A DNA stretch of 64,000 bases, taken from NCBI RefSeq assembly GCF_026410505.1, contig NZ_JAPMIU010000008.1:122502-186501 (forward strand), in the 5' to 3' direction. A program made the translations under genes and the position numbers. Below the pieces are notes generated by a model that searched no databases, was not told the origin of the DNA, and worked only from the letters and a program-made list of their open reading frames with translations. The DNA comes from Frateuria hangzhouensis. GTDB taxonomy: Bacteria; Pseudomonadota; Gammaproteobacteria; Xanthomonadales; Rhodanobacteraceae. Below are positions 27,935 through 36,613 of this stretch, one piece after another; position 1 is the first letter of the stretch, and the number at the start of each line of letters is the position of its first letter.

Positions 27935-27966
27935 GGACGGAAACGGCACGCGTGCCGTTTCCGTCC
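27935..27966. terminator. 32-bp perfect palindrome, bidirectional terminator candidate
   Basis: GGACGGAAACGGCACG is followed at once by its exact reverse complement, without a loop. It lies between the converging antiporter and acr3 genes and ends two bases before the acr3 stop codon. No long T-run is present on either side. Confidence 0.65.
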
Positions 27967-27968
27967 GG

Positions 27969-29042
27969 TTAGGCGCGTGCTTCGTACCAGTGGCGCGAGC
28001 GATTGACGATGTGCACCACCGAAAGCATCACTGGCACTTCGATCAGCACGCCCACGACGGTTGCCAATGCCGCGCCCGAATGCACCCCGAAGAGGCCCAC
28101 GGCGGTTGCCACAGCCAACTCGAAGAAGTTGCTGGCGCCGATCAGGGCCGAAGGGCCTGCCACGCAATGCGGCACGTCGAAGCGGCGGTTGAGCCAGTAC
28201 GCCAGCCCCGAATTGAAATACACCTGGATCAGAATAGGCACGGCAAGCATTACGATGACAGCCGGCTGGGCGAGAATCTGCTGACCCTGGAAGCCAAACA
28301 GCAAGACCAGTGTGGCCAGCAGGGCCACCAGCGACACGGGCCCCAACCGCTGCAGCAGCGCCTGCAGCTGGGCCGCGCCACCCCGCGCCAGAATGAAGCG
28401 TCGAAGAAACACGCTAAAGGCGACCGGCACCACGATGTAGAGCAACACAGAAAGAATGAGCGTGTTCCACGGCACCGTGATCGAGGAAATTCCGAGCAGC
28501 AAGGCCACGATGGGCGCGAAGGCCACGACCATGATGGCGTCGTTCAAGGCCACCTGGCTCAAGGTGAAGTTTGGCTCGCCCTGACACAGATTGCTCCACA
28601 CAAAGACCATGGCGGTACACGGTGCGGCAGCAAGCAGGATCAGCCCGGCGATGTAGGAATCCAGCTGCTCCGCGGGCAGGTAGGCCGCGAACACGTGGCG
28701 TACGAAGATCCAGCCCAGCAGCGCCATCGAAAACGGCTTGACAGCCCAATTGACGAACAGGGTCACGCCAATGCCTTTCCATTGCCGCCTCACACCGGCC
28801 AATGCACCGAAGTCGATCTTCAGCAGCATGGGGATGATCATCAGCCAGATGAGCGCCGCGACCGGCAGGTTCACCTGGGCGACCTCCATATGGCCAAGGG
28901 CCTCGAAGGTGCGCGGCAGGATGTGGCCGAGCAGCGTGCCCGTGGCGATGCACAGCGCGACCCACGCTGTGAGGTAGCGCTCGAAGAAGCCGATACGAGC
29001 TGCTTTCGGCGTGGCCCGATGTGGGTTCGGCGCCTGGTTCAT
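27969..29042 (-). CDS. acr3: ACR3-family arsenite efflux permease
   Basis: A 357-residue carrier with ten predicted helices. Motifs of the Acr3 family are AAAPCTAMVFVWSNLCQGEPNFTLSQVALND (split here for length: cysteine in AAPCTAMVFVWS, then PNFTLSQVALND) and GPSALIGASNFFELAVATA. It removes As(III) from the cytosol. The ATG at 29042 overlaps the arsC stop as ATGA, so arsC-acr3 are coupled. A longer open frame upstream belongs to arsC's other frame. Confidence 0.95.
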   Translation of the reverse strand: MNQAPNPHRATPKAARIGFFERYLTAWVALCIATGTLLGHILPRTFEALGHMEVAQVNLPVAALIWLMIIPMLLKIDFGALAGVRRQWKGIGVTLFVNWAVKPFSMALLGWIFVRHVFAAYLPAEQLDSYIAGLILLAAAPCTAMVFVWSNLCQGEPNFTLSQVALNDAIMVVAFAPIVALLLGISSITVPWNTLILSVLLYIVVPVAFSVFLRRFILARGGAAQLQALLQRLGPVSLVALLATLVLLFGFQGQQILAQPAVIVMLAVPILIQVYFNSGLAYWLNRRFDVPHCVAGPSALIGASNFFELAVATAVGLFGVHSGAALATVVGVLIEVPVMLSVVHIVNRSRHWYEARA

Positions 29043-29554
29043 GCGGCGTCCTCCGCACGGTCCGCTTTCAGCGCACCGATGGCGTCGAGCGTCCGCTTGA
29101 GCTCTTCCCGGTCCATCGTCTCCACTGGCAGTTGGAGCAACGCGATGATCCGGTCGGTGATCAGTCTGTGCGCCTTGTGGAATGCCTCCTGGATCATCTC
29201 GGGACCTCCCGTGGCGGCTGCCGGATCGGGAAGGCCCCAATGGGTGCGCACGAAATCCCCAAAGAGCACAGGGCACGGCTCGCTCGCTGCGCTGTCGCAC
29301 ACGGTGATGACGATGTCGAGCGCAGGCGCCTGCTCACCGACGAACCGGTCCCAGGACTTGCTGGACAATCCCTCGACGGGAATACGTGCGGTCGCCAGTT
29401 CCTCCAGCGCGTAGGGGTTCACCTGACCGGTCGGCTTGCTGCCCGCGCTGCGGGCTTCGAATCGGCCTTTACCTAGGTAGTTGAGCGTGGCCTCCGACAG
29501 GATGCTGCGCGCGGAATTGCCCGTGCAGATGAAGAGGACGCGGCAAGGATGCAT
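29039..29554 (-). CDS. arsC: arsenate reductase, low-MW phosphatase type
   Basis: A 171-residue LMW-PTP-like ArsC with the P-loop ICTGNSARS near the N-terminus and further cysteine ITVCDSAASEPCPVLFG, which forms the disulphide relay. It reduces As(V) to As(III) for export by the coupled Acr3. It lies between arsR and acr3. Confidence 0.94.
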   Translation of the reverse strand: MHPCRVLFICTGNSARSILSEATLNYLGKGRFEARSAGSKPTGQVNPYALEELATARIPVEGLSSKSWDRFVGEQAPALDIVITVCDSAASEPCPVLFGDFVRTHWGLPDPAAATGGPEMIQEAFHKAHRLITDRIIALLQLPVETMDREELKRTLDAIGALKADRAEDAA

Positions 29555-29578
29555 GGGGATCTCTCGTCGTGAAATGGA

Positions 29579-29896
29579 TCAGAAGCATTTGGGCGGTCGG
29601 CATTGCTCGGGCTGCCCCTCGCAGCAGTGCTCCGTTAGGTAATCGATCAGCTCCCGCATGGCGGGAAAATTCGCGCGATAGCGGATGTAGCGTCCTTCAG
29701 CGAAGGATTCCGCCAAACCTGCTTGCACCAGACCCTTCAGATGGAATGACAGGTTGGACCCGCTCAGCCCGGTGTGCTCGCTGATCTCACCCACCACGGC
29801 ACCCTCCGGGCCACGCGTGACCAGGTAGCGAAAGATGCCCAGCCGGTTGTCTTGCGCCAGGCCGGCCAGTGCGCGAACGGCGGTCTTTGTTTCCAT
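29579..29896 (-). CDS. arsR: ArsR-type transcriptional repressor
   Basis: The 105-residue winged-helix protein ([20 protein letters not shown] recognition region) has cysteines only at the C-terminus ([15 protein letters not shown]), as in proteobacterial ArsR forms that sense As(III) with C-terminal thiols. It is the first gene of the arsR-arsC-acr3 run and divergent from arsH, with an operator-like dyad between. Confidence 0.93.
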   Translation of the reverse strand: METKTAVRALAGLAQDNRLGIFRYLVTRGPEGAVVGEISEHTGLSGSNLSFHLKGLVQAGLAESFAEGRYIRYRANFPAMRELIDYLTEHCCEGQPEQCRPPKCF

Positions 29897-29898
29897 AT

Positions 29899-29922
29899 TT
29901 CAATAATGATAGAATTGTTGAA
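29899..29922. promoter_or_regulatory. ArsR operator-like dyad
   Basis: TTCAATAATGATAGAATTGTTGAA contains outer arms TTCAA/TTGAA and inner AAT/ATT, a 24-bp imperfect inverted repeat in AT-rich DNA, right in front of arsR and upstream of arsH. This is the expected ArsR site and argues that arsH starts at 29951 and not at 29906. Confidence 0.75.
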
Positions 29923-29950
29923 CGAAAGCAAATCGGAACGCGTGTTTGCC

Positions 29951-30769
29951 ATGACGCTCAAGGATCTTCTTCCTCACGTCCAGGCCGAAGCCCTGGATTA
30001 CCCGACCCTGGACAAGCTTGATCTTCCGTCCGGCGCCGACCATCCACCGCGCATCCTGATCCTCTACGGCTCCCTGCGGCCGCAGTCCTTCAGCCGGAAG
30101 CTGGCGCTGGAGGCCGAACGCATCCTCAAGCAGTTTGGTGCCGAAACCCGGGTGTTCGACCCGCACGACCTGCCGATGCTGGATAGTGTGCCGGCCACCC
30201 ACCCGAAAGTGCAGGAACTGCGCGCATTGTCCCAGTGGTCCGAGGGGCAGGTCTGGGTGAGCCCCGAACGGCACGGCACCATCACCGGGGTATTCAAGAA
30301 CCAGATCGACTGGTTGCCGCTGGAAGATGGCAGCGTTCGTCCGACGCAGGGCCGGACCCTGGCCGTGATGCAGGTATGCGGCGGCTCGCAGTCGTTCAAC
30401 GTCGTCAACACCCTGCGCGTGCTCGGCCGTTGGATGCGCATGGTGACCATCCCCAACCAGTCCTCTGTCGCCAAGGCATGGCAAGAGTTCGACGAGCACG
30501 GCCGCATGAAGCCCTCCTCGTTCTACGACCGGGTGGTCGACGTCATGGAGGAGCTGTTCAAGTTCACCCTGATGGTCCGTGATCGGTCGGACTACCTGGC
30601 AAGCCGTTACAGCGAGCGCAAGGGTGCAGCGGCAGCTGCAATGCTTGCGCAAGCCGCCGGAGGCGCTGAAGGCTCCGTCGTGCCCGCGGCAAGCGCCGAG
30701 GCTACCTCGACGCCGCGTCCAGCACCTGCGCGTACGGCCTGTTGCAGCGCGGCCGGGGCCTGCGCATGA
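29951..30769 (+). CDS. arsH: ArsH, NADPH-dependent FMN reductase / organoarsenical oxidase
   Basis: A 272-residue flavoprotein with [21 protein letters not shown] (flavodoxin-like phosphate loop), [21 protein letters not shown] and [24 protein letters not shown] (given in parts: [22 protein letters not shown]). ArsH oxidises trivalent methyl/aryl arsenicals. An unusual Ala/Pro-rich C-terminal tail ends with [11 protein letters not shown], possibly an extra thiol site. Divergent from arsR. Confidence 0.94.
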   Translation: MTLKDLLPHVQAEALDYPTLDKLDLPSGADHPPRILILYGSLRPQSFSRKLALEAERILKQFGAETRVFDPHDLPMLDSVPATHPKVQELRALSQWSEGQVWVSPERHGTITGVFKNQIDWLPLEDGSVRPTQGRTLAVMQVCGGSQSFNVVNTLRVLGRWMRMVTIPNQSSVAKAWQEFDEHGRMKPSSFYDRVVDVMEELFKFTLMVRDRSDYLASRYSERKGAAAAAMLAQAAGGAEGSVVPAASAEATSTPRPAPARTACCSAAGACA

Positions 30770-30934
30770 CGGAGGCTGTCGGTGTTCGATCTTGAAAACC
30801 CTGCCGGTGATGCCGCGCAAGCCGGCCATTGCGGGAAATAGATGACAGGCCAGGAACAGCGGCGGGCTGGCTTTGCGCCGGCCTCCGTGCCTGGTCGGCG
30901 CTGGGTTCAGAGGCCCCGCACATAAGCAATTTGC

Positions 30935-31204
30935 CTATTTCAGGTAGCTCCTGAGCACGGCCAGCACGGGCTCAAGCTCCGCTTGGCGTTTGGAGGCGGA
31001 GCCGGTGGCCACGTGCTCCTGCAGGTGGCCTTCGAGCACTTGCAGCATCAACCCCTGGATTGCGCCGCGCACGGCGGCCACCTGATGGAGGATCGCGCCG
31101 CATTCGGCCTGCGCTTCGAGGCTACGTTCCAGGGCGGCAACCTGGCCGCCGATCCGGCGCACGCGCGCGACGAGCTTCTTGTTGTCGGTGGACATGTGGG
31201 ACAT
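30935..31204 (-). CDS. dmeR: CsoR/RcnR-family repressor (DmeR-like)
   Basis: An 89-residue all-helical repressor with the N-terminal His/Cys pattern of the RcnR/FrmR/DmeR branch: VRRIGGQVAALERSLEA, ECGAILHQVAAVRGAIQGLM and HLQEHV. It is divergent from a DmeF-type exporter with a G-tract dyad between, so Ni/Co-responsive control is likely. A start three codons in (MSTDNKK) is possible. Confidence 0.85.
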   Translation of the reverse strand: MSHMSTDNKKLVARVRRIGGQVAALERSLEAQAECGAILHQVAAVRGAIQGLMLQVLEGHLQEHVATGSASKRQAELEPVLAVLRSYLK

Positions 31205-31223
31205 GGATCGGCTGCCTCTGGTC

Positions 31224-31247
31224 GTATACCCTAGGGGGCTATCCTAC
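31224..31247. promoter_or_regulatory. DmeR/RcnR-type operator
   Basis: The stretch GTATACCCTAGGGGGCTATCCTAC has the TA-flanked G/C tract that RcnR and DmeR repressors bind. It sits between dmeR and dmeF and 14 bp upstream of the dmeF ATG. Confidence 0.65.
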
Positions 31248-31260
31248 CTGAGCGACGCCT

Positions 31261-32205
31261 ATGAGCCAGCCCGACGCATCCGCCTACGTGCATGCCCACC
31301 AGTTCAACGAGGGCAACCCGCTGGCGGAGAAGAACACACTGCGCGCAGTGGTCATCACGGCCGTGATGATGGTGGTCGAGATCACGGGCGGCTATCTTCT
31401 CAACTCGATGGCCTTGCTGGCCGACGGCTGGCACATGAGCTCGCATGCGCTGGCGCTTGGCCTGTCGGTGGGCGCCTATGCTCTTGCCCGGCGGCTGGCG
31501 AAGGATCGGCGGTTCGCGTTTGGCACGTGGAAGATCGAGGTGCTGGGCGGCTACAGCAGCGCACTGCTGCTGGGCGTCGTGGCGGCGTTGATGCTCTTCC
31601 AATCGGTAGAACGCCTGTTCTCGCCGGTGCCCATCCACTACATCGACGCCATGGTCATCGCCGCCATCGGCCTGGCCGTCAACCTGCTATGTGCCTGGCT
31701 GCTGAAGGACGGGCACCACAGCCATGATCACGGTCATGGGCACGAACACGGACACGATCACGCCGATCACCACCATGACATCAACCTGCGCTCGGCCTAT
31801 GTGCATGTGCTCGCGGATGCCGCGACCTCAGTAATGGCCATTGTGGCGCTGGCTGGCGGCAAGTACTTCGGCTGGAACTGGCTCGATCCGGTCATGGGCA
31901 TCGCCGGCGCCTGCCTGGTCGCCAACTGGGCCTATGGGTTGCTGAAGCAGTCGGGCAAGGTCTTGCTCGATGCCGAGATGGACAGCCCGGTGGTGGAGGA
32001 AATCCGCGACGTGGTGGCCGAGCGTTTTCCCCAGGCAGCGATCAGCGACCTGCATGTCTGGCGGGTGGGGAAGGGGCGCTATTCGTGCATCCTGGCGCTC
32101 GTGAGCCGATCGGAGCTCGCCCCTGCCGCAGTGCGTGAAGCGCTCGCCATCCACGAAGAGCTCGTACATGTCACGGTCGAGGTCGCAAAGCCGACCGCTG
32201 CTTAG
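31261..32205 (+). CDS. dmeF: DmeF-type CDF exporter for Ni/Co
   Basis: A 314-residue CDF protein. The helix-2 motif LLADGWHMSSHALALGL is the DmeF variant, and helix 5 has YVHVLADAATSV. A His-rich loop (DGHHSHDHGHGHEHGHDH and onward) joins helices 4 and 5. DmeF exports cobalt and nickel. The divergent dmeR supports this assignment. Confidence 0.9.
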   Translation: MSQPDASAYVHAHQFNEGNPLAEKNTLRAVVITAVMMVVEITGGYLLNSMALLADGWHMSSHALALGLSVGAYALARRLAKDRRFAFGTWKIEVLGGYSSALLLGVVAALMLFQSVERLFSPVPIHYIDAMVIAAIGLAVNLLCAWLLKDGHHSHDHGHGHEHGHDHADHHHDINLRSAYVHVLADAATSVMAIVALAGGKYFGWNWLDPVMGIAGACLVANWAYGLLKQSGKVLLDAEMDSPVVEEIRDVVAERFPQAAISDLHVWRVGKGRYSCILALVSRSELAPAAVREALAIHEELVHVTVEVAKPTAA

Positions 32206-32293
32206 GCTTCCCTGCCACCGTCATGAAAGGCGGATGGACGGTCTCCCTGGTGACGTAGGAGCACGGCGGTTCGGATCTCTTGCTGCGGGTAGC

Positions 32294-33637
32294 TCAGTGT
32301 CGGCTTCCCGCGGGCCACCGCGGGTGCATGTCGTCAATGACATACGGATGGGCATGGGGGCTCCCTGCCCGATTGCCGGCGGACATCAGGTGGGGGTGAT
32401 CCGGAGGAAGCTCGTCATGTCGGTGTGCAATGGTTTCAGGATCGCTGCGTGGCCAGAGCAACCAGCTCACGGAAATGGCTAGGACGACGACCGCCGCCAT
32501 CGGGGCTGCGCCCCAAGCTGGCGATGGCAAGGTTCCGAGCCAGCCGGCCAGTGGATACATGAGCAGCCAGCAGGCGTGGGACAGGGAGAACTGGGCGGCG
32601 AACAGGGCGGGGCGGTCCTGCGCATTGGCGGAGCGTTTCAAGAGGCGGCCTCCGGGCGTGAGGATGGCCGCGTAACCGGCGCCGATCAATGCCCATGCCA
32701 CGGCGATCAACCATTGCCGCTGGTCCGGCGACACGACCGACGCAAGCGCCGCAAAGAGGGCAAGCCCCAGTCCTGCCAACATCGCTCCGCCGAGCATCAC
32801 GGCGCGGTCGGGCCAGCGCTTGAGCAAGCGTGGCAGGGCCAGCGCGGCGATCATTGAAAACCCGCCGAATACCGCGGTGGTCAGCGCCACGTCCCGATTG
32901 TTGCCGCCCAGCCAATCGCGCACGTACACCACGGTGTTGACGATCACCAAGGAGCCTGCGGCCGCCTCGGCCAGGCTGAGGCCGAGCATGCCGCGCAGCC
33001 GTGGCGTCGCCAGATACCGGCGCAGGCCAGCCAGTACCCGCGGCCGGGCACTGGGCGGCGCCAGCCGCTGTGGAAGTGCGATGGTCCAAACCAGTACCGC
33101 GGAGCTGACGAAGCCCAGCAAAGTGAAGCCGAACAGGGCGCGGAAACTGACGATGCCCAGCAGTAGCGCCGCGAGCAGCGGGCTGAGCAGGTTCTCGAGG
33201 TCGTACGCGAGCCGTGACAGCGAGAGCGCGCGGGTGTATTGCGCCTCGTCGATCAACACGTCCGGAATGGTCGCCTGGAAAGTGGGCGTAAAGGCCGCCG
33301 AGCAGGTCTGCAGCACCGCGACCAGGACATAAATCTGCCAAGTGGCAGTGACCCACGGCAGGCACAGCGCCAGCGCGGCGCGGGCCAGGTCCATGCTGAC
33401 CAGGAAGGGCTTGCGCGGCCAGCGCGCGGCATACGCCGTGGCCAGCGGAGAAACCAGCACGTACACCACCATCTTGATGCCCAGTGCAGTGCCCAGCACT
33501 ACGGAGGCGCGCTCGCCCGCCAGGTCGTAGGCCAGCAGGCCCAGCGCCACGGTCATCAGGCCGGTGCCGACCAGCGACGTGGCCTGGGCAGCGAACAGAT
33601 GCCGGTAGACCCGATCGGTAAGGACTTCGAACAACAT
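32294..33637 (-). CDS. nreB: NreB-like MFS exporter with His-rich tail
   Basis: The 447-residue major facilitator has about 12 helices and starts MLFEVLTDRVYRHLFAAQ at an ATG (33637). The C-terminal tail after helix 12 is His-rich (HRHDELPPDHPHL, SPHAHPYVIDDMH), the mark of NreB-type nickel exporters. The neighbouring dmeRF pair supports a Ni/Co role. The name is inferred from tail and context. Confidence 0.7.
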   Translation of the reverse strand: MLFEVLTDRVYRHLFAAQATSLVGTGLMTVALGLLAYDLAGERASVVLGTALGIKMVVYVLVSPLATAYAARWPRKPFLVSMDLARAALALCLPWVTATWQIYVLVAVLQTCSAAFTPTFQATIPDVLIDEAQYTRALSLSRLAYDLENLLSPLLAALLLGIVSFRALFGFTLLGFVSSAVLVWTIALPQRLAPPSARPRVLAGLRRYLATPRLRGMLGLSLAEAAAGSLVIVNTVVYVRDWLGGNNRDVALTTAVFGGFSMIAALALPRLLKRWPDRAVMLGGAMLAGLGLALFAALASVVSPDQRQWLIAVAWALIGAGYAAILTPGGRLLKRSANAQDRPALFAAQFSLSHACWLLMYPLAGWLGTLPSPAWGAAPMAAVVVLAISVSWLLWPRSDPETIAHRHDELPPDHPHLMSAGNRAGSPHAHPYVIDDMHPRWPAGSRH

Positions 33638-33716
33638 GGCGGGCTCCGTATCACGGGCAAGCGCTACGCACGCGGTGGAAGGCCGGCCGGGCGGAAACCT
33701 CCCGGCGTTCGCATAC

Positions 33717-34033
33717 CTACTCGTGGGCAAGTTTCCAGATGCCGTGCGCGTCGATCTGCAGCCGATAGTACGCATGCAATGCGGTCACGCGCGCGTCAAG
33801 CGCTGCCTGCGCAGCGTCCAGCGACTGGCGTCGCGCCAGCAGCATGGTCTGCACATCCGCCTCGCCGAGCGCATAGGCACGCTGGGTCAGCTGCGCCGTA
33901 TCGCGTGCGTTGCGGGCGCTGTCTTCTGCCGCTTGCCAGCGCGTGAGATGCTGGTGGCATCGGTATAGGCCGCTTCGATGATCCGTCGTTCGCGATCCAA
34001 TGCGACGGTCACCGCATCGACAGGCTGAGGCCG
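33717..34033 (-). pseudogene. remnant of a CzcC/CnrC-type outer-membrane channel
   Basis: The last ~75 residues of a TolC-family protein are readable (LTQRAYALGEADVQTMLLARRQSLDAAQ, then ALHAYYRLQIDAHGIWKLAHE and stop at 33717). Upstream the matching sequence PVDAVTVALDRERRIIEAAY continues in another frame, with a frameshift near 33955, and the 5' two-thirds is missing. It is a decayed third channel gene, probably left from an RND operon such as cnr/ncc/nre. The ~240 bp upstream hold nothing else I can support. Confidence 0.7.
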
Positions 34034-34276
34034 ACGGCACGCGCGCGCCGCGTGTGCCAGGCCCTTCGTCAGTGTCGCCGAGATCGTCTGTGGCTCGCTG
34101 CTAATCGTCTGCCGGCTGACGCGGTTTGCAACAGCTTCCTTGATCGTCGGCGTAATCTTCACCGCGGCACCATCGGGAGCATGGGTTCCTCCGCTCCAGA
34201 AGTCGCCGCTATTTCTTCGCGCCATTTGCGCTTTCGGCGCAACAACGGCCATCGGTCAAGGTACTGAGGAGCCTCC

Positions 34277-34912
34277 ATGAATCGCCAGCAGCACTGGGAA
34301 ACGGTCTATGGCAACAAGGCATCGGACGCGGTCAGCTGGTACCGCCCGCATCTGGATCATTCGCTGCGGGTCATTGAGCGGGTCGCACCCGATCGCGGCA
34401 CCGCCATCCTCGATGTCGGCGGCGGCGCGTCCACCCTGGTCGATGACCTGCTTTCGGCGGGCTATCGCGACCTCAGCGTGCTGGATATTTCCGCACAGGC
34501 GCTGGACGTCGCCCGCCGGCGCCTCGGGGAACGGGCCCATAGCGCGACCTGGCTGGCCGCGGATCTGCTCGACGCGCCTCTACCGGCGGCGCGCTATCAG
34601 CTATGGCACGACCGCGCCGTCTTCCACTTCCTGATCCAGCCGAAGCAACAAGCGCGCTACGTCGCCCAGCTCAATCACGCGATCCGACCGGGCGGCTATG
34701 CGGCTATGGCGACGTTTGGCCCCGAAGGTCCGATGAAATGCAGCGGGCTCGACGCGATGCGCTACGACGCCGACGGACTAGCGCGCGTACTCGGCAGCGA
34801 TTGGGCGCTGCTGGATAGTGAGCTGGCGATGCACGCGACACCCTCGGGCACGAGCCAGCAGTTCCTCCATGCCTTGTTCCAGCGCCGGTCTGACGGAGCG
34901 CAGGCGCGGTAG
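34277..34912 (+). CDS. class I SAM-dependent methyltransferase
   Basis: A 211-residue Rossmann methyltransferase with AILDVGGGASTLVDDLL (motif I), LSVLDISAQALDVAR (motif II, acidic D) and YQLWHDRAVFHFL. Its substrate is unknown. GTACTGAGGAGCCTCC upstream includes the GGAG ribosome site. Similar small methyltransferases of this type occur in metal-resistance clusters, but the reason is unclear. Confidence 0.85.
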   Translation: MNRQQHWETVYGNKASDAVSWYRPHLDHSLRVIERVAPDRGTAILDVGGGASTLVDDLLSAGYRDLSVLDISAQALDVARRRLGERAHSATWLAADLLDAPLPAARYQLWHDRAVFHFLIQPKQQARYVAQLNHAIRPGGYAAMATFGPEGPMKCSGLDAMRYDADGLARVLGSDWALLDSELAMHATPSGTSQQFLHALFQRRSDGAQAR

Positions 34913-35013
34913 TGAGGTAGCGACCGTAGTGCTTGGTCATTGCATCCGGCCGCTGCGGAGAGGTCAAGCCCCGATCGGCCGTGGCCGACCTGCTGCCTGA
35001 GTCAGGTACGGCA

Positions 35014-35217
35014 CTATCCGCAGCAGGTCTTCTGCTGCTGGATGGGCGGGCAGGGCACGGTGCCGTAGGAACAGAACACGCAGCAATCGCCAGGTTTCGG
35101 TCGCAACAATTCGCCACACCCGGTGCAGTCGTAGAAGAACTGGCAGGCATCGGTTGGCATGGTCTCGGTCGCCTGATGGCCGCACTGGGGGCACGTCAAC
35201 GTGCTCTGCAGCGTCAT
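35014..35217 (-). CDS. GDCCVxC-type small metal protein of the mer operon
   Basis: A 67-residue protein with LTCPQCGH, DCTGCGELL, the signature GDCCVFCSYG and C-terminal KTCCG. This family accompanies mer genes. The ATG at 35217 follows the merP stop by one base; an ATG at 35229 overlaps it. Function is unknown; many cysteines suggest mercury or other soft-metal binding. Confidence 0.85.
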   Translation of the reverse strand: MTLQSTLTCPQCGHQATETMPTDACQFFYDCTGCGELLRPKPGDCCVFCSYGTVPCPPIQQQKTCCG

Positions 35218-35218
35218 G

Positions 35219-35515
35219 TCAGCCGCCATGAGGCATCGCCTGGATCGTGGAAGGGTAACCCGCCTCGCCCGTGGCCTTGGCCAGTTGATCCGGACGCGCC
35301 TTGGTGTCCTCGTAGCTGACGGTGACGGTTTTCCTGGCCAGGTCCACCGCCACGTTGCCGACCCCGTCGATCTTCTGCAGCGCTTTCGTGATGGTGAGGG
35401 GACAGGTCGGGCAGGTCATCCCCGGTACGGCCAGGGTGACTTGCCGCGTGGACGCCAGGCTCACGCTCGAGACGGCGCAAGCGAGGACAAAAGCGATGGC
35501 AGGCAGGGTTTTCAT
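35219..35515 (-). CDS. merP: periplasmic mercury-binding protein MerP
   Basis: A 98-residue protein with signal peptide (LPAIAFVLACAVSSVSLAS) and a heavy-metal-associated domain with VPGMTCPTCPLTITKAL. It takes Hg(II) in the periplasm and hands it to MerT. It lies 10 bp after merT. Confidence 0.95.
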   Translation of the reverse strand: MKTLPAIAFVLACAVSSVSLASTRQVTLAVPGMTCPTCPLTITKALQKIDGVGNVAVDLARKTVTVSYEDTKARPDQLAKATGEAGYPSTIQAMPHGG

Positions 35516-35525
35516 GCGGGGCTCC

Positions 35526-35876
35526 TCAATAGAACCATGGGGCAACGTAGGGAAAGGCGAAGGCGATCAATACCAAAACCGCCACGCTCCAGAACACCAG
35601 CTTGTAGGCCCGGCGCACCGCAGGCACCGCACAGACCTCGCCCGGCCGGCAGGCCGCCATAGGGCGATGGATGCGGCGGTAGGCAAGCACCAGCGCGACA
35701 AGGGATACCGTCAGGAACAACGGCCGCAACGGTTCGAGCCGGGTCAACTGGCCGATCCAGGCGCCACTCAGCCCGATGCTCACCAGGACAAGCGGCCCCA
35801 GGCAGCAGGCCGACGCCAGAATGGCCGCCAAGCCACCGATCGCCAGGGTGCTCTTTTCGCTGGTGCGCTGGGCCAT
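35526..35876 (-). CDS. merT: mercuric transport protein MerT
   Basis: A 116-residue inner-membrane protein with three helices, the vicinal cysteines ILASACCLGPLVL in helix 1 and the cytosolic pair ACRPGEVCAVP. It brings Hg(II) into the cytosol. The ATG at 35876 gives the classical MerT length and leaves room for a transcript leader from the MerR promoter; a GTG at 35906 would lie at the expected transcription start. Confidence 0.95.
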   Translation of the reverse strand: MAQRTSEKSTLAIGGLAAILASACCLGPLVLVSIGLSGAWIGQLTRLEPLRPLFLTVSLVALVLAYRRIHRPMAACRPGEVCAVPAVRRAYKLVFWSVAVLVLIAFAFPYVAPWFY

Positions 35877-35912
35877 GACCGAACCGGTGTCGTTTGAAGG
35901 TTTCACGGCGTA

Positions 35913-35943
35913 ACCTTACTTCCGTAGTCGACTACGGGGTCAA
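35913..35943 (-). promoter_or_regulatory. mer operator-promoter
   Basis: Read on the minus strand, TTGACC (35943-35938) and TAAGGT (35918-35913) are 19 bp apart. The spacer contains CCGTAGTCGACTACGG (35922-35937), a perfect 16-bp palindrome for MerR. It drives merTP and overlaps the merR promoter region. Confidence 0.92.
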
Positions 35944-35945
35944 CC

Positions 35946-36350
35946 ATGACGAGCTTCACCATCGGCCTCCTTGCCAAGGCGACGGATGTCCACGTCGAGA
36001 CAATCCGCTACTACCAGCGCCGTGGGCTGGTGGCCGAGCCGTCCAAACCGCCAGGCGGTATTCGCCGCTACGACGAAACGCACGCGCGCCGTTTGCGATT
36101 CATCAAGCATGCGCAGGTGCTGGGCTTCAGTCTGGATGAAGTCGCCGACCTGCTCGCATTGGATGACGGGCGGCATTGCCGTGATGCCGAACGCATCGGT
36201 GCCAAAAAGCTGGCGATGGTGCGCGAACGCATCGACCAGCTGCGCCGGGTAGAGCAGGCGCTCGCCGGGCTTGTCCAGCAGTGCCACCGCAACCGCGGCA
36301 AGGTGCAATGTCCCATGATGGCCTCGCTGGAGGCGGATGTGGCGGTTTGA
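35946..36350 (+). CDS. merR: mercury-responsive regulator MerR
   Basis: A 134-residue MerR with HTH (VHVETIRYYQRRGLV) and the three Hg-binding cysteines in the usual contexts: GRHCRDAERI, QQCHRNRG and VQCPMM. It is divergent from merT and starts 3 bp after the -35 box of the mer promoter. Confidence 0.95.
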   Translation: MTSFTIGLLAKATDVHVETIRYYQRRGLVAEPSKPPGGIRRYDETHARRLRFIKHAQVLGFSLDEVADLLALDDGRHCRDAERIGAKKLAMVRERIDQLRRVEQALAGLVQQCHRNRGKVQCPMMASLEADVAV

Positions 36351-36613
36351 GGTGGCTTGGCGCGAGCAGACGGACGCCCGCCACCGGGCAAACAACAAGC
36401 TGATGCGCAGGCGCTGCAACACATGCGCGAGCTTGGAGCGTACTCATGCCATCGGTACGTAGGAGTCCACCGCCGTGGGTCCAGGCCGCCAAACCCCATC
36501 CGTTTGTGGCTGAGCGTCTGGACTCTCCTTGTGCGCGGCTGATCGAGGGGTACGCCCGTGCAAGCTCGGCACGGTGATGCGTCCGCCGCTGTCGCAGGCG
36601 AGACATGTTGCCG

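Noticed and set aside
29906..29950. upstream ATG for arsH at 29906
   Set aside because: It lies inside the ArsR operator-like dyad; the ATG at 29951 gives the normal ArsH N-terminus.
35877..35906. GTG 35906 as merT start
   Set aside because: It would sit at the expected transcription start of the MerR promoter, while ATG 35876 gives the standard 116-residue MerT.
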